DNA of 64,000 nucleotides. Origin: Flavobacterium cupriresistens (lineage in GTDB: Bacteria > Bacteroidota > Bacteroidia > Flavobacteriales > Flavobacteriaceae). The stretch spans positions 992,001-1,056,000 of the forward strand of contig NZ_CP087134.1 in NCBI RefSeq assembly GCF_020911925.1. The letters run 5' to 3'. Made by a program: the position numbers and the translations under genes. Within the stretch, counting starts at the first letter, position 1. The number at the start of each line of letters is the position of its first letter. Positions 37,705 to 45,107 of this stretch are shown piece by piece. Below the pieces are notes generated by a model that did not search any database, was not told the DNA's origin, and worked only from the letters and a program-made list of their open reading frames with translations.

Positions 37705-39984
37705 CTAATTTATACTCGCCTTAAACATTTTAAGTTCATCCCAGGTAAATTCGTCACCATATTTTTCCTTCAATGGGTTAAGCGATTCTTCTTGATAAAA
37801 TTGAAAAGCCTCTCGTAAAGCCAGTATTTTATCGTACGGCAATACGTCTGAAATATCCACTTTTTTAGTCTGAATTAGTTTGACTAAATGCATCTCAATT
37901 GTCTGCACCGTCAGCTTTCGAATTCGGGCAATATCCTGAATCGAATTCTTTTCTATCCATAGGTCGTAGGTTTCTTCTACCGTGGTTTTTTTGATCGTTT
38001 TTGGCTCATTATTATCGCGCTTTTTTGAAGTGTAACGTACAACCGGTTCTTCCACATTGAAGATATCCGTGTTGCTCATTTTAAACTCTTCACGAATCTT
38101 TTCCAGCTTATTTATTTTGAAGTTTTTAATAGCCGATGAAGTCAATTTTTCTTTGCAAATCGTTTCTCCTGCAACCACAATTTCAATCAATAATTTAGCT
38201 TTCATCAAGCGTAAAACCGCTTTTGTTTGCAAATCATCCAGCAAAGTCAGCTCTTCATAAAATTCTTTCACTTTTTTAAACTTCTGAATTTCAGCCATTT
38301 TTTGTAAAAGATCTGTCACCAATTTGTCCATTGGACCGAAAAAGTAATCATATGCTGCCACCATTCTTTCTTCAACAAAATACAAATCGACTGTTTCTTT
38401 ATTGAAAATTTTGTTCAGTTGTTGGATAAACTTTTGAGAAGGATCTACCAGCTGCTCTATGGTTTCTAAGCGCTTTTGTGCCCAAATAGCATGTTTGGCT
38501 TTTTCTGACGCAGCAGCATTTTCGTTGTAACTAAAACGGTGATTGCGCCATTCTTGTGCCAAATCTGACCAATTAAAACTGTTAATCAAATAGTTATGAA
38601 TAAAGTTTTTCGTTTCAAAATGCAACGATTTCTCTAAAACGTCCTCGGTAGCTTTATTCAAAGCATAATCCATCACATCCTGATCGTTAGAAATCCCATT
38701 CATACGCATCGGAGAAAGCAAAATAAGCCCATTTAAGGACCTTAAACGCGATAATGCTACATAGGCCTGTCCGGGAAGGAAAACTTGCGATACATCAAGC
38801 GCAGCTTTGTCAAAAGTTAATCCTTGGCTCTTATGTACCGTAATAGCCCAAGCCAATTTGATCGGATAATGCGCAAATGTGCCCAAAACTTCCTCTTCAA
38901 TCTCCTTGGTGAGCTCATTTACTTTGTAACGGATGTTTTTCCATTCGTACTTTTCTACTTCAATTGTTTTATTCTCTTCGGGGAAATGCACAAAAATTTC
39001 TTCCGGTGAAAGCGACTTGATAATCCCCATTTTTCCATTAAAATAGCGTTTTTCAAAGCTCAAATCGTTTTTTACAAACATGACCTGTGCTCCCACTTTC
39101 AACTTTAGATTTTCTTCTACCGGAAAAATTTTCTCCGGAAAATCACTTACGATAAAGGGTTGAAAAGAATACTCTTTTCCTGCTAAATCGTTTATCGCCT
39201 GCTCGTTAATAGAATCTGCTTTGGCATTATGAGTTGTTAAAGTAATATAACCCGGGTTACTCTTTAAATCAAAGTCAGGCAGTACATATTGGTTCAAAAA
39301 CTGCACATCATCAGCTGAAATCTGATTGTTACGCAGATTGTTCAAAACCGAGATAAAGGCATCATCTGTTTGACGGTAAATTTTAGATAACTCAATGTAC
39401 AAAGGCGGATTTTGCTGCATTACGTGAGAATGAAAAAAGAATTTTCCTTTGTAATAATTACGTAACGTTCGCCACTCTTCATCCCTAATTACGGGTGGCA
39501 ACTGCAATAAATCGCCTATAAAAAGCACCTGAACGCCACCAAAAGCATACGAATTTCTGCGAACAGTCTGCATCATAAAATCAATAGCATCAAGCAAATC
39601 GGCCCGCAACATACTTACTTCATCAATAATCAGTAACTCCATATTCCGGATTACATTACGCTTCAGACTGTTCATTTTAAAGTGCCTGCGCAACGTATCT
39701 TTATTCTCAAATTTCACCGTTTCGGTAAACTGCGAATTCGCCTCAAAAGAGGGTATAAAAGCGGAAAATGGCAGCTGAAACATCGAATGAATCGTCACGC
39801 CACCCGCATTTAAAGCCGCAATTCCGGTTGGGGCAACCACCACAGTATTCTTGTGCGTTGTGGCTATAATTTCCCTCAAAAGTGTCGTTTTTCCTGTCCC
39901 GGCTTTACCCGTCAGAAAGATCGACTTTTGCGTTTGATTGATAAATTGTAAGGTGTAAGCTGCTGCTTCTGAAACGTTTTGCAT
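37705..39984 (-). CDS. Pif1-like superfamily 1 helicase with C-terminal RQC-type helix-turn-helix
   Basis: An ATP-dependent DNA helicase. The 759-residue protein has Walker A GKAGTGKT at 26-33, VVVAPTGIAALNAGGVTIHS, Walker B LLIIDEVSMLRADLLD and FIGDLLQLPPV. Further SF1 motifs follow at about 370-420 (WAITVHKSQGLTFDKAALDV, VALSRLRSLNGLILL). This is the layout of Pif1/RecD2-like enzymes. The last part (about 660-745, TYDLWIEKNSIQDIARIRKL) fits the HTH_40 domain found at the end of RecQ-like and Pif1-like helicases. Pif1 enzymes resolve G-quadruplexes and help replication forks past barriers; the exact role here is not known. It stands alone on the minus strand. Its start, MQNVSEAAAYTLQFINQTQK, is the first in-frame Met. 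Confidence 0.9.
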   Translation of the reverse strand: MQNVSEAAAYTLQFINQTQKSIFLTGKAGTGKTTLLREIIATTHKNTVVVAPTGIAALNAGGVTIHSMFQLPFSAFIPSFEANSQFTETVKFENKDTLRRHFKMNSLKRNVIRNMELLIIDEVSMLRADLLDAIDFMMQTVRRNSYAFGGVQVLFIGDLLQLPPVIRDEEWRTLRNYYKGKFFFHSHVMQQNPPLYIELSKIYRQTDDAFISVLNNLRNNQISADDVQFLNQYVLPDFDLKSNPGYITLTTHNAKADSINEQAINDLAGKEYSFQPFIVSDFPEKIFPVEENLKLKVGAQVMFVKNDLSFEKRYFNGKMGIIKSLSPEEIFVHFPEENKTIEVEKYEWKNIRYKVNELTKEIEEEVLGTFAHYPIKLAWAITVHKSQGLTFDKAALDVSQVFLPGQAYVALSRLRSLNGLILLSPMRMNGISNDQDVMDYALNKATEDVLEKSLHFETKNFIHNYLINSFNWSDLAQEWRNHRFSYNENAAASEKAKHAIWAQKRLETIEQLVDPSQKFIQQLNKIFNKETVDLYFVEERMVAAYDYFFGPMDKLVTDLLQKMAEIQKFKKVKEFYEELTLLDDLQTKAVLRLMKAKLLIEIVVAGETICKEKLTSSAIKNFKINKLEKIREEFKMSNTDIFNVEEPVVRYTSKKRDNNEPKTIKKTTVEETYDLWIEKNSIQDIARIRKLTVQTIEMHLVKLIQTKKVDISDVLPYDKILALREAFQFYQEESLNPLKEKYGDEFTWDELKMFKASIN

Positions 39985-40031
39985 TATGGCTTGTATTGAA
40001 AAACTAAAAGTATCGTATTTTTTATAAAAGA

Positions 40032-40063
40032 AAAAACCTAAATCCGTGTAGATTTAGGTTTTT
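40032..40063 (-). terminator. Rho-independent terminator of the OmpH-like gene
   Basis: Stem AAAAACCTAAATC / GATTTAGGTTTTT with loop CGTGTA, 23 bp beyond the stop of the minus-strand gene. The minus-strand side ends in a T-run. Confidence 0.8.
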
Positions 40064-40085
40064 AGAAATTAGTTTGTTTTGTGTT

Positions 40086-40667
40086 TTATTTTTTAGCTTC
40101 CACACCCTCTTTTGCAGGAGCTTTTTCTTCTGTTTTCGGCGCAGATTTGTACTTATCGTTCAATTCTTTAACGATAACTTTTGTAATATCGTATTTATCT
40201 TCAGCATATAATACTGTTGCAGCATCACCTGTTCCGTAGATATAAGAATAACCGTTTTTCTTACCGTATTCTTTGATGTATTTTTTCACTCCGCTTACAA
40301 GAGAATCCATTTCAACTCCACTTTCTTGTTGCAATTGTTGCGACAAAGCTTGTTGAGCGTAACCCAATTGTTGCTCTCTTTTTTGCAATTCAGCACCTCT
40401 TTGTTGTGCCCATGCCTGACCGTTTGCTTGCGCTTGACTTTGAAAATTAGCAGCGTCTTGTTTAAAACGAGTAATTTCAGCTTGCAGTTGTCTTCCTTTT
40501 TCTTCTGCTTGAGATTTGTATTTTGCTTCAAGATCTTTTGCTTCAGTGTACTCTTTCATTAAAACCGAAGTATCAACGTAAGCTGTTTTTACTTCTTTAA
40601 CTTCTGCTGTTTTACCACATGAAACAACTAAAATTGAAACCGCGATAATTACTAATGCTTTTTTCAT
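40086..40667 (-). CDS. OmpH/Skp-family periplasmic lipoprotein
   Basis: Skp/OmpH proteins are trimeric periplasmic chaperones that hold unfolded outer-membrane proteins. The 193-residue protein has a lipoprotein signal with lipobox VVSCGK (Cys17). The OmpH opening TAYVDTSVLMKEYTEAKDLE follows, then a long Gln/Glu-rich coiled coil (about 45-125) and a C-terminal part with NGYSYIYGTGDAATVLYAED, which is typical of the family's closing beta sheet. A charged Lys/Glu tail ends the protein. The lipid anchor is common in Bacteroidota members. It is monocistronic with its own promoter and terminator. Client specificity is unknown. Confidence 0.88.
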   Translation of the reverse strand: MKKALVIIAVSILVVSCGKTAEVKEVKTAYVDTSVLMKEYTEAKDLEAKYKSQAEEKGRQLQAEITRFKQDAANFQSQAQANGQAWAQQRGAELQKREQQLGYAQQALSQQLQQESGVEMDSLVSGVKKYIKEYGKKNGYSYIYGTGDAATVLYAEDKYDITKVIVKELNDKYKSAPKTEEKAPAKEGVEAKK

Positions 40668-40699
40668 TTCTTTAATTTCTATTTTTTTAATGTTGAAGA

Positions 40700-40728
40700 C
40701 AAAAATATAAAAAAATAAATAGCATCAA
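40700..40728 (-). promoter_or_regulatory. Promoter of the OmpH-like gene
   Basis: Minus strand TTG (40728-40726), 18 bases, TATTTTTG (40707-40700). The start codon is at 40667. Confidence 0.6.
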
Positions 40729-40911
40729 CATAAAGTTTAAAAAATGCTCTTTTTTTCTTGTATCAATTTTTGTTATCGGACTTAAGTTATGTATAATTTA
40801 CTGTTATTAATAATGGATTTCATAGCTCGTTTTTAAGCGAATTTCTAAAAAAAGACATATTCAGAGCCCTTCTTACCTAAAAACGTCGCTAAAACGCGCT
40901 AAAAATAAGTT

Positions 40912-41760
40912 TTAGCTGTTTTTTAGCACGTAAATGTGCGAAGAATATTCCATCGTACGTCTGGCTTTTAGATTTGACTTCAAACCGATCAAAAAAGCAC
41001 TGATGTAGTTCATTTTTCCTGTTTTGTATTTTTCGGATAATAAACTCACATAAAAAGAATCAAATTTCATCGGAAGTACTTTTTCTAATTTCATATCCAC
41101 TTTTTCAAAAAGCGATTGAATGGCTTTTTTAGAGAAATGCCAAAAATGAATCGGCACATCATAAGCTGCCCAAAATGTATCGTAATGTTTTGCGTCGTAT
41201 GATTTAAAATTTGGAACCGCAACAATTAATGTTCCAGTTGGTTTTAATAAACGTTTCAATTCCGAAATTTGAAATTCCAAATTTGGAACATGTTCTAAAA
41301 CGTGCCACATTGTAATTACATCAAACGAATTATTCTCCAGAGCACTGATTTCGTCCACAAATGAAATTCCTTTTTTAACTGCAATTTCTTTTGCTCTTGC
41401 GCTTGGTTCTACTCCAATCGTTTCCCAACCATCATTTTTTGCTGTTAATAAAAAATCGCCAGTTCCGGCACCAATGTCCAAAATTCTGCCTTTCTGAGCT
41501 TGCTCTGCATTAATCAAATTCAGCTTATTTTTTAAGGCTATATTTTTTACAAAGTGATAGGCTTTTTCAAATAATGAACGTTTGTTGTCTGTGTGCGAAA
41601 TATAATCTTCACTTTCGTAATACCTTCCTAAATTTTCTAAATCCGGTTGTGGAGACGTAATTAACATGTCCAGGTTTTCATCATAATACAATTCGAAAAT
41701 TTCTTTAGAAACGGAATGATCTTTTACCGTAAGAAAGTGTTTTTTATTTAAAACGTTCAT
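40912..41760 (-). CDS. Class I SAM-dependent methyltransferase
   Basis: Transfers a methyl group from S-adenosylmethionine to an unknown substrate. The roughly 282-residue protein has motif I RILDIGAGTGDFLLTAKNDG, the acidic residue after strand 2 (TIGVEPSARA) and DVITMWHVLEHVPNLEFQIS (motif post-I/II). LLKPTGTLIVAVPNFKSYDA, the methyltransferase type 11/23 layout, follows. The N-terminal SVSKEIFELYYDENLDMLIT segment is typical of Bacteroidota members. The frame extends to a GTG at 41820 and a Met at 41793, but those lie in or just after a hairpin that probably ends the acetyltransferase transcript, so MNVLNKKHFLTVKDHSVSKE at 41760 is chosen. The stop codon lies within a weak hairpin (40898-40916). 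Confidence 0.8.
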   Translation of the reverse strand: MNVLNKKHFLTVKDHSVSKEIFELYYDENLDMLITSPQPDLENLGRYYESEDYISHTDNKRSLFEKAYHFVKNIALKNKLNLINAEQAQKGRILDIGAGTGDFLLTAKNDGWETIGVEPSARAKEIAVKKGISFVDEISALENNSFDVITMWHVLEHVPNLEFQISELKRLLKPTGTLIVAVPNFKSYDAKHYDTFWAAYDVPIHFWHFSKKAIQSLFEKVDMKLEKVLPMKFDSFYVSLLSEKYKTGKMNYISAFLIGLKSNLKARRTMEYSSHIYVLKNS

Positions 41761-41799
41761 TTTATAAATATTGGGGTTTTGATTTAACTTCATAGCAAA

Positions 41800-41828
41800 C
41801 CCTAAAAATGAAAAATTCACTTTTAGGG
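41800..41828 (-). terminator. Hairpin after the acetyltransferase gene, possible terminator
   Basis: CCCTAAAAATGAA / TTCACTTTTAGGG, arms of 13 with one mismatch and a 3-base loop. No strong T-run follows on the minus strand. Confidence 0.4.
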
Positions 41829-41851
41829 CTTATTCTATTTTATATACTTTT

Positions 41852-42316
41852 TTAATACTTCCAATTTATTTTGACGGCAGACATTTTCTCGCCTTCATAT
41901 CTCTTGTCTTCAAGCACTACAAATCCATTTTTAATATAAAACGGCAATGGAGATTTGTATGCCTCTTTATTTTGTTTCACGTCATTCTCATGATCGATCA
42001 CCCAACCATTCAAACTTCTTTTATTCTTTTTTAATTCGTTTATCAAAAGCCTACCGTTACCACTCCCTTGAATATCGCTATCCAAAATTATAGCAAACCA
42101 ATCTTCTCCCTCTCGTAAAAAAGTAAAAGCCCAGCCTTTGATCCTGCTATTCTCATCAAGCAACAAATAATGCTTCTTTTCCACCAAAGCATCCAGATAC
42201 AAATCAAAATCATGCATAGCCTGATAATTTAATTTCACCGGATATTCGTTATTCCAAAGTTGCAACAACGTTTCTTTATCTTGCAATGATAAAACTTCTT
42301 TCTCAATTATTTTCAT
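41852..42316 (-). CDS. GNAT-family acetyltransferase
   Basis: A roughly 154-residue protein with the acetyl-CoA binding pattern of GNAT enzymes: IILDSDIQGSGNGRLLINEL (motif A, Q/GxGxG type). A late strand-helix PLPFYIKNGFVVLEDKRYEG follows, with the family's YxxxGF core. The acceptor is unknown. The frame can be read from an ATG at 42370 (MFHVKLFRDRF), but that segment is a parS site. MKIIEKEVLSLQDKETLLQL at 42316 is the likely start. It is downstream of mnmG on the same strand, separated by a long inverted repeat, and followed by a hairpin. Confidence 0.78.
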   Translation of the reverse strand: MKIIEKEVLSLQDKETLLQLWNNEYPVKLNYQAMHDFDLYLDALVEKKHYLLLDENSRIKGWAFTFLREGEDWFAIILDSDIQGSGNGRLLINELKKNKRSLNGWVIDHENDVKQNKEAYKSPLPFYIKNGFVVLEDKRYEGEKMSAVKINWKY

Positions 42317-42353
42317 GACTAAACAATAACTTAAATAAAATCTATCACGAAAT

Positions 42354-42369
42354 AGTTTCACGTGGAACA
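42354..42369. other. parS site between mnmG and the acetyltransferase gene
   Basis: AGTTTCACGTGGAACA, 15 of 16 positions of TGTTTCACGTGGAACA (the reverse complement of the classical parS). Confidence 0.8.
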
Positions 42370-42374
42370 ATTGT

Positions 42375-42472
42375 AATTTTAGATTGTGGATTTTAGATTT
42401 TAGATTGCGTGAAATCTAAAATCTAAAAATTACTCCTTACGCTCAACAATCTAAAATCAACAATCTAAAATT
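42375..42472. repeat. Long inverted repeat built from the heptamer TTTTAGA/ATCTAAA
   Basis: Inner stem TTTTAGATTTTAGATT (42391-42406) pairs perfectly with AATCTAAAATCTAAAA (42413-42428) around GCGTGA. Outer copies AATTTTAGATTGT and ACAATCTAAAATT extend the symmetry. It begins right after the mnmG stop codon on the minus strand and may also act as its terminator. Confidence 0.75.
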
Positions 42473-42478
42473 CTCTCT

Positions 42479-44350
42479 CTACCTTCCCATATAAATCAAT
42501 AACACCGAAATATCACTTGGTGATACTCCGCTGATTCTTGATGCTTGCGAAATGGTTACGGGACGAATTTTGCTTAATTTTTGTTTTGCTTCGATTGACA
42601 TTGATTTGATTTTGTTGTAGTCAAAATTCTCCGGAATTTTTACTTCTTCAAGTCTTGTCAATTTGTCTGCGTTATTTCTTTCCTTCTCGATGTATCCGGA
42701 ATACTTCACTTGAATTTCGGCTTGCTCTAAGATTTCCTGATCAAGATCGTTTGCTGCGATGTATTCTTTCACTTTCTCAAATTTCATGATATCCTCCAAA
42801 TCAATTTGTGGACGAGAGAACACTTTAAACATTTTATCACCTTGTGTAATCAATGCGGTATCCTTCGCTTCTAAAATAGGATTTGCCTCTCCAACCGAAA
42901 CACTTGTTTCTTTGAAAAAGGCAACCATCTTTTCAGACTCATTTAATTTGTGTTCCATTCTACGCAAACGCTTTTCAGAAGCCAAACCAATTTCATGTGA
43001 CATTGGTGTCAATCTGAAATCGGCATTATCCTGACGCAACAAAGTTCTATACTCTGCTCTTGAGGTAAACATACGATATGGTTCTTCTGTACCTTTCGTA
43101 ATCAAGTCGTCGATCAGTACTCCGATATACGCTTCATCACGTTTCAAAATCAATGGCGCTTTTTCGTGTACTTTTAAATGCGCATTTATACCGGCCATCA
43201 AACCTTGCGATGCAGCTTCTTCATATCCGGTTGTTCCGTTTATTTGTCCTGCGAAATACAATCCTTCCACCAGCTTTGTTTCCAAAGTATGTTTCAATTG
43301 TGTTGGCGGGAAATAATCATATTCGATCGCGTAACCGGGACGGAAGAACTTCACGTTCTCAAAACCGGCAACAGAACGCAATGCTTTAAATTGAATATCC
43401 TCAGGAAGCGAAGTCGAAAATCCATTCACATAAACCTCACAAGTATTCCAACCTTCCGGTTCAACAAATAACTGATGACGTTCTTTATCAGCAAAACGAT
43501 TAATCTTATCTTCTATCGACGGACAGTATCTTGGGCCGATACTTTTTATACGACCGTTGAACATTGGTGAACGATCAAAACCAGATCTCAAAATATCATG
43601 CACGTCCAAGGACGTGTACGTCATATGACATGATCTCTGATGAATCAAAGGTGACGTCACATCGGAGTACGAAAACTTATCCGGCTTTGCATCTCCCTTT
43701 TCTTCGTTCATTTTAGAATAGTCCAAAGAACGTCCATCGACTCTCGGTGGCGTTCCTGTTTTCATTCTTCCAGATTCAAATCCTGCCTGAACTAAATCTT
43801 CGGTGATTCCGTACGCAGCACTTTCGCCTGCTCTACCCCCACCAAACTGTTTGTCTCCAATATGAATCAGACCATTCAAAAAAGTACCATTTGTCAAAAC
43901 CACCGATTTCGAACGAATCTCAATTCCAAGCGAAGTTTTCACACCTTTGATTTTGCCATTCTCAATAATCAAACCTTTGACCATCTCCTGGTAGAAATCC
44001 AAATTTGGAGTTCCCTCCAACATCATTCTCCATTCTTCGGCGAAACGCATTCGATCACTTTGAACTCTTGGCGACCACATTGCAGGACCTTTTGATTTGT
44101 TCAACATCTTAAATTGAATTGCCGTCCGATCTGAAATAATTCCGGAATATCCTCCGAGCGCGTCAATCTCACGAACGATCTGTCCTTTTGCAATTCCACC
44201 CATTGCAGGGTTGCAAGACATCTGTGCAATGTTCTGCAAACTCATTGTAACCAGCAGCGTTTTGGATCCCAAATTTGCTGCCGCTCCCGCGGCCTCGGAA
44301 CCGGCATGGCCAGCACCCACCACAATAACATCGTATTCTTCTAAAAACAT
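42479..44350 (-). CDS. mnmG: tRNA uridine-5-carboxymethylaminomethyl modification enzyme MnmG (GidA)
   Basis: With MnmE, MnmG forms the cmnm5 modification on the wobble uridine of several tRNAs, using FAD and NADH. The 623-residue protein has the dinucleotide-binding motif DVIVVGAGHAGSEAAGAAAN at the N-terminus and the family signatures MSCNPAMGGIAKGQIVREID and KTGTPPRVDGRSLDY. EGLYFAGQINGTTGYEEAAS also matches, as does the C-terminal domain ending ISGVSPSDISVLLIYMGR. Length is normal. The region upstream of the gene (44351-44687) holds six parS sites. gidA is near the replication origin in many bacteria. Certain identification. Confidence 0.97.
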   Translation of the reverse strand: MFLEEYDVIVVGAGHAGSEAAGAAANLGSKTLLVTMSLQNIAQMSCNPAMGGIAKGQIVREIDALGGYSGIISDRTAIQFKMLNKSKGPAMWSPRVQSDRMRFAEEWRMMLEGTPNLDFYQEMVKGLIIENGKIKGVKTSLGIEIRSKSVVLTNGTFLNGLIHIGDKQFGGGRAGESAAYGITEDLVQAGFESGRMKTGTPPRVDGRSLDYSKMNEEKGDAKPDKFSYSDVTSPLIHQRSCHMTYTSLDVHDILRSGFDRSPMFNGRIKSIGPRYCPSIEDKINRFADKERHQLFVEPEGWNTCEVYVNGFSTSLPEDIQFKALRSVAGFENVKFFRPGYAIEYDYFPPTQLKHTLETKLVEGLYFAGQINGTTGYEEAASQGLMAGINAHLKVHEKAPLILKRDEAYIGVLIDDLITKGTEEPYRMFTSRAEYRTLLRQDNADFRLTPMSHEIGLASEKRLRRMEHKLNESEKMVAFFKETSVSVGEANPILEAKDTALITQGDKMFKVFSRPQIDLEDIMKFEKVKEYIAANDLDQEILEQAEIQVKYSGYIEKERNNADKLTRLEEVKIPENFDYNKIKSMSIEAKQKLSKIRPVTISQASRISGVSPSDISVLLIYMGR

Positions 44351-44412
44351 TTTGTTTTATTATTCTCCGGAAACCCTTTAAGGTGGCTCTCAGAATTAAC
44401 TTTATACTCTTT

Positions 44413-44428
44413 TGTTCCACGTGGAACT
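44413..44428. other. parS site 1 of the mnmG-ybeY cluster
   Basis: TGTTCCACGTGGAACT; 14-bp perfect palindrome GTTCCACGTGGAAC at 44414-44427. Confidence 0.85.
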
Positions 44429-44505
44429 TTTCTTAAATTCCAAAAAAATGAAATACCAAATTCCAAAACTTGGGGGTTTTAGCTGCGCTAAAACGGGGTT
44501 CAAAC

Positions 44506-44521
44506 TGTTCCACGTGGAACG
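44506..44521. other. parS site 2 of the cluster
   Basis: TGTTCCACGTGGAACG; perfect palindrome core, 93 bp from site 1. A small hairpin GTTTTAGC-TGC-GCTAAAAC (44476-44494) lies between sites 1 and 2. Confidence 0.85.
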
Positions 44522-44549
44522 GATTTGATTTCAAAATTTCAAAACTGAG

Positions 44550-44565
44550 CGTTCCACGTGGAACG
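44550..44565. other. parS site 3 of the cluster
   Basis: CGTTCCACGTGGAACG, a perfect 16-bp palindrome, 44 bp from site 2. Confidence 0.85.
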
Positions 44566-44595
44566 TTTCACAAACTCAATCTCAATATTTCACTT

Positions 44596-44611
44596 TGTTT
44601 CACGTGGAACG
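44596..44611. other. parS site 4 of the cluster
   Basis: TGTTTCACGTGGAACG, 46 bp from site 3. Confidence 0.85.
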
Positions 44612-44641
44612 TTTTCTGGATATCTCTACAAAAACAGAATA

Positions 44642-44657
44642 TGTTTCACGTGGAACA
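44642..44657. other. parS site 5 of the cluster, exact consensus
   Basis: TGTTTCACGTGGAACA, the exact reverse complement of TGTTCCACGTGAAACA, 46 bp from site 4. Confidence 0.92.
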
Positions 44658-44687
44658 CCTTTTCAAACTTTTAAAAAGATGTTTAAG

Positions 44688-45107
44688 CTATAGTTCCACG
44701 TGGAACATGGCGATTTTTTCATCTTCTTTTGAGCGCATTAACGCTGCATCAGCATCACTTTTATCTTTGTATCCACAGTAATGCAAAATACCGTGGGCTA
44801 AAACACGCTTCAATTCTTCATCAAAAGGAACATTAAAATCCTTAGCGTTGTCTTCTACTCTTTCAACAGAAACAAAAATATCTCCGTTTAATTCGTTACC
44901 AACTGTATAGTCAAAACTGATAATATCGGTTAGTGTGTCGTGATCCAGATACTCTACATTTATTTTATGAAGATATTCATCGTCACAAAAAATGTAATTT
45001 ATCTCTCCCTCGTTTTTGTTTTCAGAAACAATTACAGCACTCAACCAATCAGTAAAGGCTTCTTCGTTCTCTAAATTAAATTCTGTTTCGTAATTAAAAT
45101 TGATCAT
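44688..45107 (-). CDS. ybeY: Endoribonuclease YbeY, rRNA maturation factor
   Basis: YbeY is a metal-dependent endoribonuclease involved in 16S rRNA 3' end maturation and ribosome quality control. The 139-residue protein carries the family blocks FCDDEYLHKINVEYLDHDTL and TDIISFDY, plus the active-site motif LAHGILHYCGYKDKS. The usual HGxLHxxGxxH has Asp/Lys where the third His ligand normally stands, a variation I recall as usual in Bacteroidota. Its ATG overlaps the stop of the DUF4175 gene (ATGA), indicating translational coupling. The last codons are a parS site (see the site 6 entry), so protein and centromere share sequence. Confidence 0.92.
   Translation of the reverse strand: MINFNYETEFNLENEEAFTDWLSAVIVSENKNEGEINYIFCDDEYLHKINVEYLDHDTLTDIISFDYTVGNELNGDIFVSVERVEDNAKDFNVPFDEELKRVLAHGILHYCGYKDKSDADAALMRSKEDEKIAMFHVEL
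44692..44707. other. parS site 6 of the cluster, inside the end of ybeY
   Basis: AGTTCCACGTGGAACA, 50 bp from site 5. It encodes the last residues FHVEL of YbeY on the minus strand. Confidence 0.85.

Noticed and set aside
44470..44781. 103-codon plus-strand ORF across the parS cluster
   Set aside because: Its repeated FHVE/STWN words are only the translated parS sites, and it runs antisense into ybeY.
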